Assembly (NCBI RefSeq): GCF_000832305.1
Contig: NZ_CP010536.1
Location: 1,240,001 to 1,304,000, forward strand
From: Cupriavidus basilensis
Lineage (GTDB): Bacteria > Pseudomonadota > Gammaproteobacteria > Burkholderiales > Burkholderiaceae
Direction: 5' to 3'
Length of the DNA stretch: 64,000 bases
How positions within the stretch are numbered: the stretch's first letter is position 1; each line of letters opens with the position of its first letter. Both the position numbers and the translations under genes were made by a program. The notes beneath the pieces are model-generated. The model did no database searches. It was not told the DNA's origin and saw only the letters and a list, made by a program, of their open reading frames with translations. Positions 54,701 to 62,148 of this stretch are shown here, piece after piece.

Positions 54701-56071
54701 GCGCACGGTGTTCAGGTCGAAGGTGGGTGCCTTGAGCGTGAACTTGCGCAATGCGCCCTTGTTGTCGGTGGCCCAGCCGACCACTACCTTGCGCATGCCT
54801 TCGCGCCAGGCGCCTTCGCCGCTGGCCAGGCCGGCGGCCGCGCTGGCGGCGCCGGGGGAGGCCGCGGCGGCGGAAGCCGCCTGCGCTTGCCGTGCCGGTG
54901 GCACGGCCGGCCCTTCGGCCGGCTCGGGCTGCCACAGCAGGGTGTCGATGGTGAGGATGTGGTCGCGGTCGCGCCCCGCGCGGTGCAGGACAAAGGCCTG
55001 GGCACTGGCGAGCTTGAGCGCTTCGGGCGCGCCGGAGAGCTTCAGGTCCACGCTGCTGGCGCGCAGCCGGGCCTGGCTGCGGGTGATCTGGCCGCCGCGA
55101 AACTCGATGGTGCCGTCGGTGCTGAAGGTGCCGCGCGTGACCCGGTCGAAGACCGCGAGATAGCGCTGCAGCACCGGGAGTTCCAGCCGGCCAAGGTCCC
55201 AGCTGGCCTGCCCGTACCAGTTGTGCCAGTCGCCGGTGCGGTGCAGGTATTCATGGCGGAAGTCCGCCTGTACCACCAGCGGGCGTGGCGCAAGCGTGGC
55301 CGACTGCGCTTCGAGCTTGAACGTGTGGCGCGAGCCGTGGCGCTGCACGCTGAGCTGGATATCGCCCACGTCCAGTTGCGGCAGTTTGTTCTTGTCGTCG
55401 AGCCAGCGCAGCTTGCCGTCGGTGAGCTCGACCTTGCCCTGGGCCAGCAGCCAGTCGAACAGCCGGTTGTCCTGCGGCTGGGCGCCGGTGGTATCCACGG
55501 CCATGCCGGCCACCTTGAGCTTGCCGTCGGCGGAGCGGCGGATCAGCAGGTCGGTCCGGCTGGCGGAGATGCGCTGGAACAGCACGTCCATGCTGAACAG
55601 CGAGCGCCATGACAGCTTGCCGTCAAGCTCGCCCGCGGCCAGCAGCACGCGCTGCTCGGCATCGACGGCCTTGACGTCACGGGCATGGAAAGCGGGGTGC
55701 CAGCCATCCCAGTAGGTATCCAGCTGGCCGATGCTCAGTTGGGCCGCGAGCGCCACCGAGCCGCGCTGCTCGAGCCAGGTGCGCGCGGCGGAGGCCTGCG
55801 GCCAGAGCACGAAGCGGATCAGGAGCCCGGCGAGCAGCGCCAGCAGCACCAGCGCCAGGGCCAGGCGCACCAGCACCCGTCCCAGGCCGCGCCAGACGGG
55901 ATGGCGCAAGCCTGCGAGCAGGGCGCGGCCGCAAGCACGCGCAAACGCAAGCGCGCGCAGGCTGCCTTGCAGCGATGGGGGGGAGCCTGCACCGGCGGCC
56001 CCTTCGAGTGCCGGCGTGCCGCCGGCGGCGGCGGCGGAGGGATCGGCAGGTGGGGTGGCGCGGCTGGACAT
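51737..56071 (-). CDS. yhdP: YhdP family AsmA-like protein (TIGR02099-type)
   Basis: 1444 residues. A short Ala/Pro-rich cytoplasmic start is followed by one transmembrane segment (LVRLALALVLLALLAGLLIRFVLW, about 70-93) and a very long beta-rich periplasmic part. LSIGQLDTYWDGWHPAFHARDV, the DUF3971 region, and the carboxy-terminal AsmA-like block (FKLDVRNGGQVLERMGLPHMLADGHGTFEG ... INATSASVAAAFINPALGIGTLAAQLLF) are typical. Such proteins form a bridge that carries phospholipids to the outer membrane. The ATG at 56071 gives a sensible anchor; the open frame beyond it runs antisense to glnE. Confidence 0.9.
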   Translation of the reverse strand: MSSRATPPADPSAAAAGGTPALEGAAGAGSPPSLQGSLRALAFARACGRALLAGLRHPVWRGLGRVLVRLALALVLLALLAGLLIRFVLWPQASAARTWLEQRGSVALAAQLSIGQLDTYWDGWHPAFHARDVKAVDAEQRVLLAAGELDGKLSWRSLFSMDVLFQRISASRTDLLIRRSADGKLKVAGMAVDTTGAQPQDNRLFDWLLAQGKVELTDGKLRWLDDKNKLPQLDVGDIQLSVQRHGSRHTFKLEAQSATLAPRPLVVQADFRHEYLHRTGDWHNWYGQASWDLGRLELPVLQRYLAVFDRVTRGTFSTDGTIEFRGGQITRSQARLRASSVDLKLSGAPEALKLASAQAFVLHRAGRDRDHILTIDTLLWQPEPAEGPAVPPARQAQAASAAAASPGAASAAAGLASGEGAWREGMRKVVVGWATDNKGALRKFTLKAPTFDLNTVRALATSLPLDTALSRQLRALQPSGHVDNLDVNWTRDRQGILSRRDGQRHFNVQGTLRSVSVLGQPANPPVGANGKPHLGVPGFSRISGSFSFDERQGSARFEGNNAALMLPGMFEDPRLSFDQINGEVRWTNDNGKLAVRTDGVQFANADTAGSVRGTWHAGGDGHGGIADLTGELTRAQVSRVPRYLPMGIPASTRQYLAGALVGGEASDVRFLLKGDLEHFPFHSPFEGAGDFRVEVPIQHVSYQIAPHVSAPAGSVASASNDGKAWPNFTDISGHLLFERGGLSFLAQRAGVQGAAGVTLQDVNGRIADLGEHGRLVLDGSANGSMAGFLRFVAASPVRDWTGQVLTDMRAQGNGELRLKLDLPLTEAHATKVDGQFRLPGNDVVLIPQLPVLAGTTGVVAFNEHGFQLNDLRARFLGGEIRAGGGSQPDGTIRVNAGGNLTAQGIREALGASPAAWLVQKLEGSTAYSAVIGVRDHQPQITVASELAGLAVNLPAPMAKSAAQAVPMRFELRPAAARAGSEEMLVQYGNVLNARYLLRRNGDAVEVQAGGIGIEQPAPQPASGVTAALTASRFDLDAWRALLVEAGKASAGHAEPVSAYLPEHIAARTRTLHAFGREFDDVVLEATRESAGWGMQIESRQVAGNLRWRSEAATPAGALTLRLSHLSIPDTGDAASAGDPLDGSTSDLPALDLVADRFELHGRDFGKLEVKARSSEDGGEPVWTLDRLVIEQPGATFTGSGSWRLPRRVREGAAAERRTLLDFKLDVRNGGQVLERMGLPHMLADGHGTFEGRVGWRGSPLSIDYPTLSGRMKLQLENGQILSVDPGAAKLLGVLSLQGLMRLATFDFRGVAGQGMVFDEITGIGTIENGVASTKDFALKGGQLRASMTGSANIPRETQDLDVTVVPRINATSASVAAAFINPALGIGTLAAQLLFADEFSKAFSSRFHISGGWANPQIIKVGENKTDAPPVQGLFNRVYPAPSP

Positions 56072-56179
56072 GCGCAGATTATCCGACAATACTAGGCGCT
56101 CTCCAATTCGGTGCCTGACCGGCCGTGCATAACGCGCGCGCCGGCCAAGGGCCGGCTCACGCGCTACCAAGTAACAGGA

Positions 56180-59140
56180 ATGACTTCCACTGATCCGACG
56201 AGTTCCGCAGCCGCGCCCGAGACCGCTGCAACCGATGGCGCTGCCGGCGAACGTGCGCCCGGCAACACTTCCGGCGCGGCCAGGCAGGCCGTGGCCGACA
56301 TGGCCACCGGCCCGTTCGCGGTGGTGGCCGCCGTTGAACTCGTGCCGGTCGATTGCGCCGGCATGGCATTGTACTCGCCCGCCTATTCCCATTACACCCG
56401 CCGCATGGTGCAGGCCCGTCCCGAGCTGGCCGAAATCGTCGCGCAAGCACGCGACCAGCCGCTCACGCGCGCCTGGATGGCGGCACGGCTCAAGGTCCTG
56501 CATGAGCCGTCGGCCGATGTGGACGACGCCATCAAGCGCGCGCTGCGCCGCTTGCGCGCAGAAGTGATGTGCGTGGTGATCGAGCGCGATCTGCGCGGGC
56601 AGTCGACGCTGGGCGAAGTCACCGGCGCGATGACGGATCTGGCCGAGCTCGGCATCCAGTATGGCCTGGCCATGCTGGAAGCGGACCTTGCCCCGACCTA
56701 CGGCCGTCCGGTCGGGGAGAGCAGCGGGGAAGTCCAGGAGCTGGTGGTGGTTGGCATGGGCAAGCTGGGTGGCCGCGAGCTCAATGTGTCGTCCGACATC
56801 GACCTGATCTTCCTGTACGACGAAGACGGCGACACGCGTGGCGGGCAACGCAGCCTGTCCAATCACGAGTACTTCATCCGCCTGGGACGGCGCCTGATCA
56901 ACCTGCTGGCCGACGTGACCGCAGACGGCTACGTGTTCCGCGTCGACATGCGCCTGCGCCCCAATGGCGACGCCGGGCCGCTGGCCTGCAGCTTCGGCAT
57001 GCTGGAGCAATACCTGATGGTGCAGGGGCGCGAGTGGGAGCGCTACGCCTGGATCAAGGGCAGGGTGGTATCGGCGCTGGATACCCCGCACGCGCAGCGT
57101 ACCGCCGCGCAACTGGCCAGCCTGACCACGCCCTTCGTCTTTCGCCGCTACCTCGACTACGGCGTGATTGCGGCGATCCGCTCGCTGCATGCGCAGATCC
57201 GCGCCGAGGCGGCCAAGCGCAGCGGCGGGCTGGCGGCGCCAGGCGGCGGCCAGCGCGTCAACCAGCGTGCCTTCAATATCAAGCTCGGCCGCGGCGGCAT
57301 CCGCGAGATCGAGTTCATGGCCCAGGTCTTCCAGCTGATCCGCGGCGGCCAGGACCCGGCGCTGCGCATCCGGCCCACCCTGGAGGTGTTGGCGGTGGCA
57401 GTGGAGCATGGGCTGTTGCCCGCGGGCCAGGCCGAGCAACTGGCGCACGCCTACCGCTTCCTGCGCCAGCTCGAGCATCGCCTGCAGTATCGCGACGATG
57501 CCCAGACGCACCACCTGCCAACCTCGGAAGAGGAGCAGCTGGCGGTGGCGAAGATGATGGGCTGCGCCGACTGGCCGGCCCTGCTCGAGCGGCTGGCATC
57601 GCTGCAGGATCCGGTGGCGCAACAGTTCGAGGCCACCTTCTCGGACCCCGATGAAGCGCACGCGCCGTGCGAGGCGTTGTGGCCGGCGTTGATCCAGGAA
57701 GAACAGGATGAGCCGCCGTGCGAACGCTTGGCCTCAGCCGGCTTCAGTGATTGCGCCGGGCTGCTCGACCGCCTGCGCGCCATTGGTGGCTCGCTGCGTT
57801 ACCGCGCGCTGTCCGAGCCCAGCCGGGTGCGCTTTGACCTGCTGGTCAACCGCGCGCTTGACCTGGCCTCGCGCCAGGAAGATGCCGACCGCACCATCGC
57901 CCGCTTTGTCGATTTCCTGGATGCCATCAGCCGCCGTGCGTCCTACCTTTCGCTGCTTTCCGAGTACCCGCAGGCGATGGCGCGCGTGGCCGACACGCTG
58001 CACGCGTCAAGCTGGGCCGCCGCCTATCTGACCCGCCACCCGCAACTGCTTGACGAACTGCTCGATAGCGATGCCCTGGCGGGCGCGCCCGACTGGGCCG
58101 GCTTTCGCAGCCGCCTGGCCACGCGCCTCGACGCGGCCGACGGGCAGATCGAAGCGCAGATGGACATCCTGCGCCGCGAGCACCACGCCGAGACGTTCCG
58201 CATCCTGTTGCAGGACCTGCAAGGCATGCTGACCGTGGAGCAGATCGCCGACCGGCTGTCGGACCTGGCCGACGCCATGCTCGAGGTGACCCTGCAGGCC
58301 GTCTGGCGCCAGCTGGCGACCCGGCATGCCGAGCAGCCGCGCTTTGCCGTGATCGCTTACGGCAAGCTGGGCGGCAAGGAGCTGGGCTATGCCTCCGACC
58401 TCGACATCATCTTCCTCTACGAGGACGAGCACGAGCGCGCGCCTGATGTCTATGCCGCCTACGCGCGCCGCCTGATCACCTGGCTGACCAGCCATACCGC
58501 CGCCGGCACGCTGTTCGATGTCGACACGCGCCTGCGCCCCAACGGCGAGGCCGGGCTGCTGGTGACCAGCTTCGAGGGCTTTCGCCGCTACCAGCAGCGC
58601 GAGGGTGACAACACCGCGTGGGTGTGGGAGCACCAGGCCCTTACCCGCGCGCGTTTTTGCGCGGGCGACCCCGGGATCGGCGCGCATTTCGAGAGCCTGC
58701 GCGACGAGATCCTGCGCCAGCCACGCGACGCCGCCACGCTGCGCGGCGAGATCGTCGTCATGCGCCACAAGGTGGCCGAGGGCCATCCCAACCCAAGCGG
58801 GTTGTTCGACCTCAAGCATGATCGCGGCGGCATGGTCGACATCGAGTTCACGGTGCAATACCTTGTGCTGCTGCACAGCCACGATCATCCCGCGCTCACG
58901 CGCAATGCCGGCAATATCGCGCTGCTGCGCACGGCCGGTGAAATCGGCCTGATCGATGCCACGCTGGCGCGCGAAGTGGGCGACGCCTATCGCCTGTTCC
59001 GTGCCCGCCAGCACCAGCTGCGCCTGGACGGGCAGGTCCACGCACGGGTTGCGCCGGCCGTGGTGGCGCAGCAGGCGGAACACGTGCGCACCCTCTGGCA
59101 AGCAGTGTTCGGCGAGCCGGTTGCCGCCGGCGGCAAATGA
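56180..59140 (+). CDS. glnE: Glutamine synthetase adenylyltransferase/deadenylase GlnE
   Basis: 986 residues. Two nucleotidyltransferase domains are present: the deadenylase with VGMGKLGGRELNVSSDIDLIFLYDED, and the adenylyltransferase with AYGKLGGKELGYASDLDIIFLYED. HDRGGMVDIEFTVQYLVLLH marks the carboxy-terminal regulatory part. It controls glutamine synthetase in response to PII and is divergent from yhdP (108 bases). The stop overlaps the rhombosortase start by ATGA, suggesting a shared transcript. Confidence 0.95.
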   Translation: MTSTDPTSSAAAPETAATDGAAGERAPGNTSGAARQAVADMATGPFAVVAAVELVPVDCAGMALYSPAYSHYTRRMVQARPELAEIVAQARDQPLTRAWMAARLKVLHEPSADVDDAIKRALRRLRAEVMCVVIERDLRGQSTLGEVTGAMTDLAELGIQYGLAMLEADLAPTYGRPVGESSGEVQELVVVGMGKLGGRELNVSSDIDLIFLYDEDGDTRGGQRSLSNHEYFIRLGRRLINLLADVTADGYVFRVDMRLRPNGDAGPLACSFGMLEQYLMVQGREWERYAWIKGRVVSALDTPHAQRTAAQLASLTTPFVFRRYLDYGVIAAIRSLHAQIRAEAAKRSGGLAAPGGGQRVNQRAFNIKLGRGGIREIEFMAQVFQLIRGGQDPALRIRPTLEVLAVAVEHGLLPAGQAEQLAHAYRFLRQLEHRLQYRDDAQTHHLPTSEEEQLAVAKMMGCADWPALLERLASLQDPVAQQFEATFSDPDEAHAPCEALWPALIQEEQDEPPCERLASAGFSDCAGLLDRLRAIGGSLRYRALSEPSRVRFDLLVNRALDLASRQEDADRTIARFVDFLDAISRRASYLSLLSEYPQAMARVADTLHASSWAAAYLTRHPQLLDELLDSDALAGAPDWAGFRSRLATRLDAADGQIEAQMDILRREHHAETFRILLQDLQGMLTVEQIADRLSDLADAMLEVTLQAVWRQLATRHAEQPRFAVIAYGKLGGKELGYASDLDIIFLYEDEHERAPDVYAAYARRLITWLTSHTAAGTLFDVDTRLRPNGEAGLLVTSFEGFRRYQQREGDNTAWVWEHQALTRARFCAGDPGIGAHFESLRDEILRQPRDAATLRGEIVVMRHKVAEGHPNPSGLFDLKHDRGGMVDIEFTVQYLVLLHSHDHPALTRNAGNIALLRTAGEIGLIDATLAREVGDAYRLFRARQHQLRLDGQVHARVAPAVVAQQAEHVRTLWQAVFGEPVAAGGK

Positions 59141-59772
59141 ACGTGCAGGCGGCTGGCGCGGCGCGCCGGCCGGGATGGCCGGGCGTGCTGGCCGTACTGG
59201 CGCTCACGGCCGCCCTGGGTGCCGCTTTTACCTTCATTCCGTGGCTGCGCGCGCACGGGCTCTATCTGCGCGATGCGGTCATGGGCCACGGCGTGGCGGG
59301 CCAGTGGTGGCGCCTGCTGACCGCAATGTGGGTCCACCTTGGCTGGCAGCACTGGCTGGCGGACCTGCTGGCCGCTGCGGGCCTGTTCCTGCTGATTGGC
59401 CGCGAGGCGCGCGCCGGCGCGATGTTGGCGGTCCTGTTCGCCTGCGGCGTTGCGGTGCAACTGGCGTTATGCCGGGTGCCGTCGGTGGGCTGGTACGGCG
59501 GATTGTCCGGTGCGTTGCACGGGTTGGCCCTGTGGGGCGGGCTGCGGCTGCTCTATGGCGGCGGCGTGTCGCGCGTGCTCGGCGTGGCGCTCTGCCTTGG
59601 CGTGTTGGTCAAGACCTGGCTTGAGCAGTCATGGCTCGCGCCCGTGGTGTTCGACGCGCAGTGGGGGTTCGGGGTCGTGCGCATCTCGCACGCGGCCGGC
59701 GCGTTGGCCGGCCTGGGGCTATGGCTGGTGCAGGAGTGGTGGCAGCGCCGGCGGGGCGGGCCACCGGCATAG
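59137..59772 (+). CDS. rrtA: Rhombosortase
   Basis: 211 residues, rhomboid-fold intramembrane serine protease with six hydrophobic segments. The serine motif is GGLSGALHG (S124) and the catalytic His is in RISHAAGAL (H185). WVHLGWQHWLADLLAAAGL is the conserved loop-1 region. Its length and the LHG/HAAGA pattern are those of rhombosortases, which process GlyGly-CTERM proteins. A GlyGly-CTERM protease gene lies directly next to it in convergent orientation. The ATG overlaps the glnE stop. Confidence 0.9.
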   Translation: MNVQAAGAARRPGWPGVLAVLALTAALGAAFTFIPWLRAHGLYLRDAVMGHGVAGQWWRLLTAMWVHLGWQHWLADLLAAAGLFLLIGREARAGAMLAVLFACGVAVQLALCRVPSVGWYGGLSGALHGLALWGGLRLLYGGGVSRVLGVALCLGVLVKTWLEQSWLAPVVFDAQWGFGVVRISHAAGALAGLGLWLVQEWWQRRRGGPPA

Positions 59773-59784
59773 GCGCGCTGGCAA

Positions 59785-59817
59785 GGGGCGCCGCCGGCGC
59801 AGGCCGGACGGTGCCCC
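59785..59817. terminator. Imperfect hairpin between convergent rrtA and subtilase genes
   Basis: GGGGCGCCGCCGGC / GCCGGACGGTGCCCC pairing with one mismatch and one bulge in the 71-base gap. There is no T tract, so only a possible terminator. Confidence 0.35.
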
Positions 59818-59843
59818 GCGTTCGCCGCGAATTCAGCGCGGTT

Positions 59844-61529
59844 TCAGCGCGACCGCGCCGGGCGCCGGCGGCGCCCGGCCCAGTTCAGCAGCAAGCCAAG
59901 CGCGCCCAGCCCGAGCGCGAGCGGCCAGGAAATCGCGCCGCCGCCGCCCGAGGAGGTGGCTGGCGCAGCGGGCGCGGGCGCCGGCTGGACCACCTGCGTG
60001 CCGGCCGCCACGGCAGCATTGGCATCGAGCAGGCCCGCGCCGCAGATGCCGGCATTGGCTGCGGCCGTGCAATAGGTGCCGGCCGGGTGGGGCCGCGCCG
60101 AACTCTTCAAGGTGGCAAGCACCTGGGCGGGCGTGAGCGCCGGGTTGGCGGCGAGCATCAACGACACCACGCCCGACACCAGCGGCGCGGCAAAGCTGGT
60201 GCCTTGCGAATTGATGACGTTGTAGTTGCCAAGCGAGGTGGTGCCGTCATTGGACAGGGTCCGGATGAACGATTCCGCCACCGAGCATTTGCCGCCCGAT
60301 ACCTTGGAGTTGCCGCAGCCGCCGCCCGGCGCGCTTAGCGCAACCTGTGGCCCCACGTTGGCATAGCTGGCGTTCTCGCCGTCGTTGGCATGTGCCGTTA
60401 CGGCGACCACGCCGGCGCAGTCGGCAGGCGCCTCGACCGCGCCGGCGCTGTTGCCCGTGGCGGCGACCACCACCACGCCATTCGCGGCGAGGTCGGTCAC
60501 GGCTTGCTGCTCGATGCTGGAGCAGGTCCCGCCGCCCAGGCTCACGTTGATCACGCGCGCCGGGGTGGGGTTGGCCGGCGCGTTGGGTACGGAGAGGCCG
60601 CCAGCCCAGCGCATGCCATCCACGGTGTCCGAGAGCAGCGCGCCGCAGCGGCCGGAGACGCGCACCGGCTGGATGCGGGCGTTCCAGTCCACACCGGCGA
60701 TGTTCACCCCGTTATTGGTGAGCGCGCCAAGCGTGCCTGCCACGCGGGTGCCGTGCCAGCTATTGTTGGTTGCGGTCGTGGTCGGCGTGGTGGTGCCCGG
60801 GCAGGTGAAGCCCGCCGGCACGCCGTCGCCGGCGTCGGTGGCATCCGCATCCCGTCCATCGCCGTCGTTGGCGATGGACGGATCGGTAATGAAGTCATAG
60901 CCGGGCACAATGCGGCCGGCGAGATCGGGGTGCGGCAGGTAGCCGGTATCGAGCACGGCGATCACCAGGCTGCTGCTGCCGCGCGTGCGGTCCCATGCGG
61001 GTGGCAGGTTCACGCCGCCCACCACCTGTGCGGGGGTACCGAGGTAGGGCTGGTTGAGCGCGAACTCGGGATCGTTGGGGATGGTGTCGTGCAGCCGCAG
61101 CCAGCGGTCCGGCACCACTTCCGCGATCCGCGGATCCTGGCGCAGCCGGGCGGCGGTGCCTTCCGGGTCGGCGGCATCGCTGCCGGAGACGCTCAGCAGT
61201 TGCAAGCTGCCGCCCATCTGGCGCTTGACCGAGAGCGCCACGCCGGTGCTCTGGCGCACGCTCAGCATACGCTCGGGCAGGCCGCTGGCAGCGGCGCTGT
61301 CGCTCGCGCTGGTGGCGTTCGTGCCGGCGATTGTGCTTGTGCTGCCGTCGCGCCAGCGCACGATGAAGTTGCCGGTGTAGCGCGGCGCGGGGCGCGCGGC
61401 GGGGTCGGGGGCTGCGCTGGCCGCGGCCGGCACGCCCAGCCAGAGGGCGGCGCCAAGCGCCAGCAGCAGGGCGGCATGGGATGCCACGCGCCGCGTTTCG
61501 CCAGATCGAAATCGAAGCTGTTCCTGCAT
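59844..61529 (-). CDS. S8 subtilisin-like protease with GlyGly-CTERM
   Basis: 561 residues. Signal peptide to about 40 (LLLALGAALWLGVPAAASA), prodomain about 52-148 (FIVRWRDG ... VKRQMGGS ... LRQDPRIAEVVPDR), catalytic domain with D194 (AVLDTGYLPHPD), H259 (SWHGTRVAGT), oxyanion N360 and S445 (SQGTSFAAPLVSG). A Pro/Ala linker leads to the sorting tail SSGGGGAISWPLALGLGALG with a membrane segment and Arg cluster (RRRRPARSR). Rhombosortase should cut at the glycine motif after type II secretion or membrane passage. The ATG at 61529 is chosen for the signal peptide. Confidence 0.93.
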   Translation of the reverse strand: MQEQLRFRSGETRRVASHAALLLALGAALWLGVPAAASAAPDPAARPAPRYTGNFIVRWRDGSTSTIAGTNATSASDSAAASGLPERMLSVRQSTGVALSVKRQMGGSLQLLSVSGSDAADPEGTAARLRQDPRIAEVVPDRWLRLHDTIPNDPEFALNQPYLGTPAQVVGGVNLPPAWDRTRGSSSLVIAVLDTGYLPHPDLAGRIVPGYDFITDPSIANDGDGRDADATDAGDGVPAGFTCPGTTTPTTTATNNSWHGTRVAGTLGALTNNGVNIAGVDWNARIQPVRVSGRCGALLSDTVDGMRWAGGLSVPNAPANPTPARVINVSLGGGTCSSIEQQAVTDLAANGVVVVAATGNSAGAVEAPADCAGVVAVTAHANDGENASYANVGPQVALSAPGGGCGNSKVSGGKCSVAESFIRTLSNDGTTSLGNYNVINSQGTSFAAPLVSGVVSLMLAANPALTPAQVLATLKSSARPHPAGTYCTAAANAGICGAGLLDANAAVAAGTQVVQPAPAPAAPATSSGGGGAISWPLALGLGALGLLLNWAGRRRRPARSR

Positions 61530-61651
61530 GTCTACGTTCTCCCGTTGAGCCCGCTTCGGACCGACCGCGGTTACAGCATTCAATCTTCAGTCTTCAACCT
61601 TCAACGTCCAAGCCATGCATTCCGACGACAGGAACCGGGCCGCCGCCGGAC

Positions 61652-62089
61652 TCAGCTCGCCGGCATGTCGCGGCCGACGGGCTGGGTGCGGTTCGGCTTG
61701 AGCACGCGATCAGGTTCGGCCAGCTCGATGCGAGGGGTGCCGCGCAGCGTGGCAAGCGCCTGGTCGATCGTGGCATCGGCCGACGCGGAGATCGCGGTGA
61801 CCAGCCACACGCCGCCCGACATGGGCCGCTTGACGACGAAGCGGATCGGCCCGGCAATCGACGCCAGCAAGCGATCGGCGTCTTCGGACACGGTGACGGG
61901 CGGCGCGGAGAACCGCACCATGATATCGCCTACGGTGCGATCGGCGCTGATGCTGTTGAGCGGTGGCGCAGACGGGCGCTGTTGCGCCTGGCAGGCGGTC
62001 AGCGCCAGCAAGGCCAGCAGGCCGCAGGCGGCGGTAATCCGCAGTGGGCGGGCCAGTGAGCGGGAGTGCGGCTGTTTGCCGAGTGACAT
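61652..62089 (-). CDS. Lipoprotein resembling a free-standing subtilase prodomain
   Basis: 145 residues. The signal peptide ends in LTAC (C33), so it is a lipoprotein. Residues 54-135 align with the prodomain of the neighbouring subtilase: GDIMVRF to GNFIVRW, VKRPMSGG (86-93) to VKRQMGGS, LRGTPRIELAEPDRVL (115-130) to LRQDPRIAEVVPDRWL. Such I9-like domains act as folding helpers and inhibitors. It lies 122 bases upstream of the subtilase on the same strand, so it may be made with it as a detached chaperone or inhibitor. The function is inferred. Confidence 0.8.
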   Translation of the reverse strand: MSLGKQPHSRSLARPLRITAACGLLALLALTACQAQQRPSAPPLNSISADRTVGDIMVRFSAPPVTVSEDADRLLASIAGPIRFVVKRPMSGGVWLVTAISASADATIDQALATLRGTPRIELAEPDRVLKPNRTQPVGRDMPAS

Positions 62090-62127
62090 GGGGAAACTCC
62101 TGAAAGGTTACGGGCCAGAGGCAGAGG

Positions 62128-62148
62128 GCGCAGGCTGTCAGCCTGCGC
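62128..62148 (-). terminator. Hairpin at the recN stop
   Basis: GCGCAGGCT / AGCCTGCGC with a 3-base loop, overlapping the recN stop region. No T tract follows, so it may be a weak terminator between recN and the lipoprotein gene. Confidence 0.35.

Noticed and set aside
56072..57661. Upstream extension of the yhdP frame antisense to glnE
   Set aside because: The frame is open but runs against the glnE amino-terminal coding region and encodes His/Ala/Gln-rich shadow sequence. The membrane anchor and start at 56071 explain the gene.
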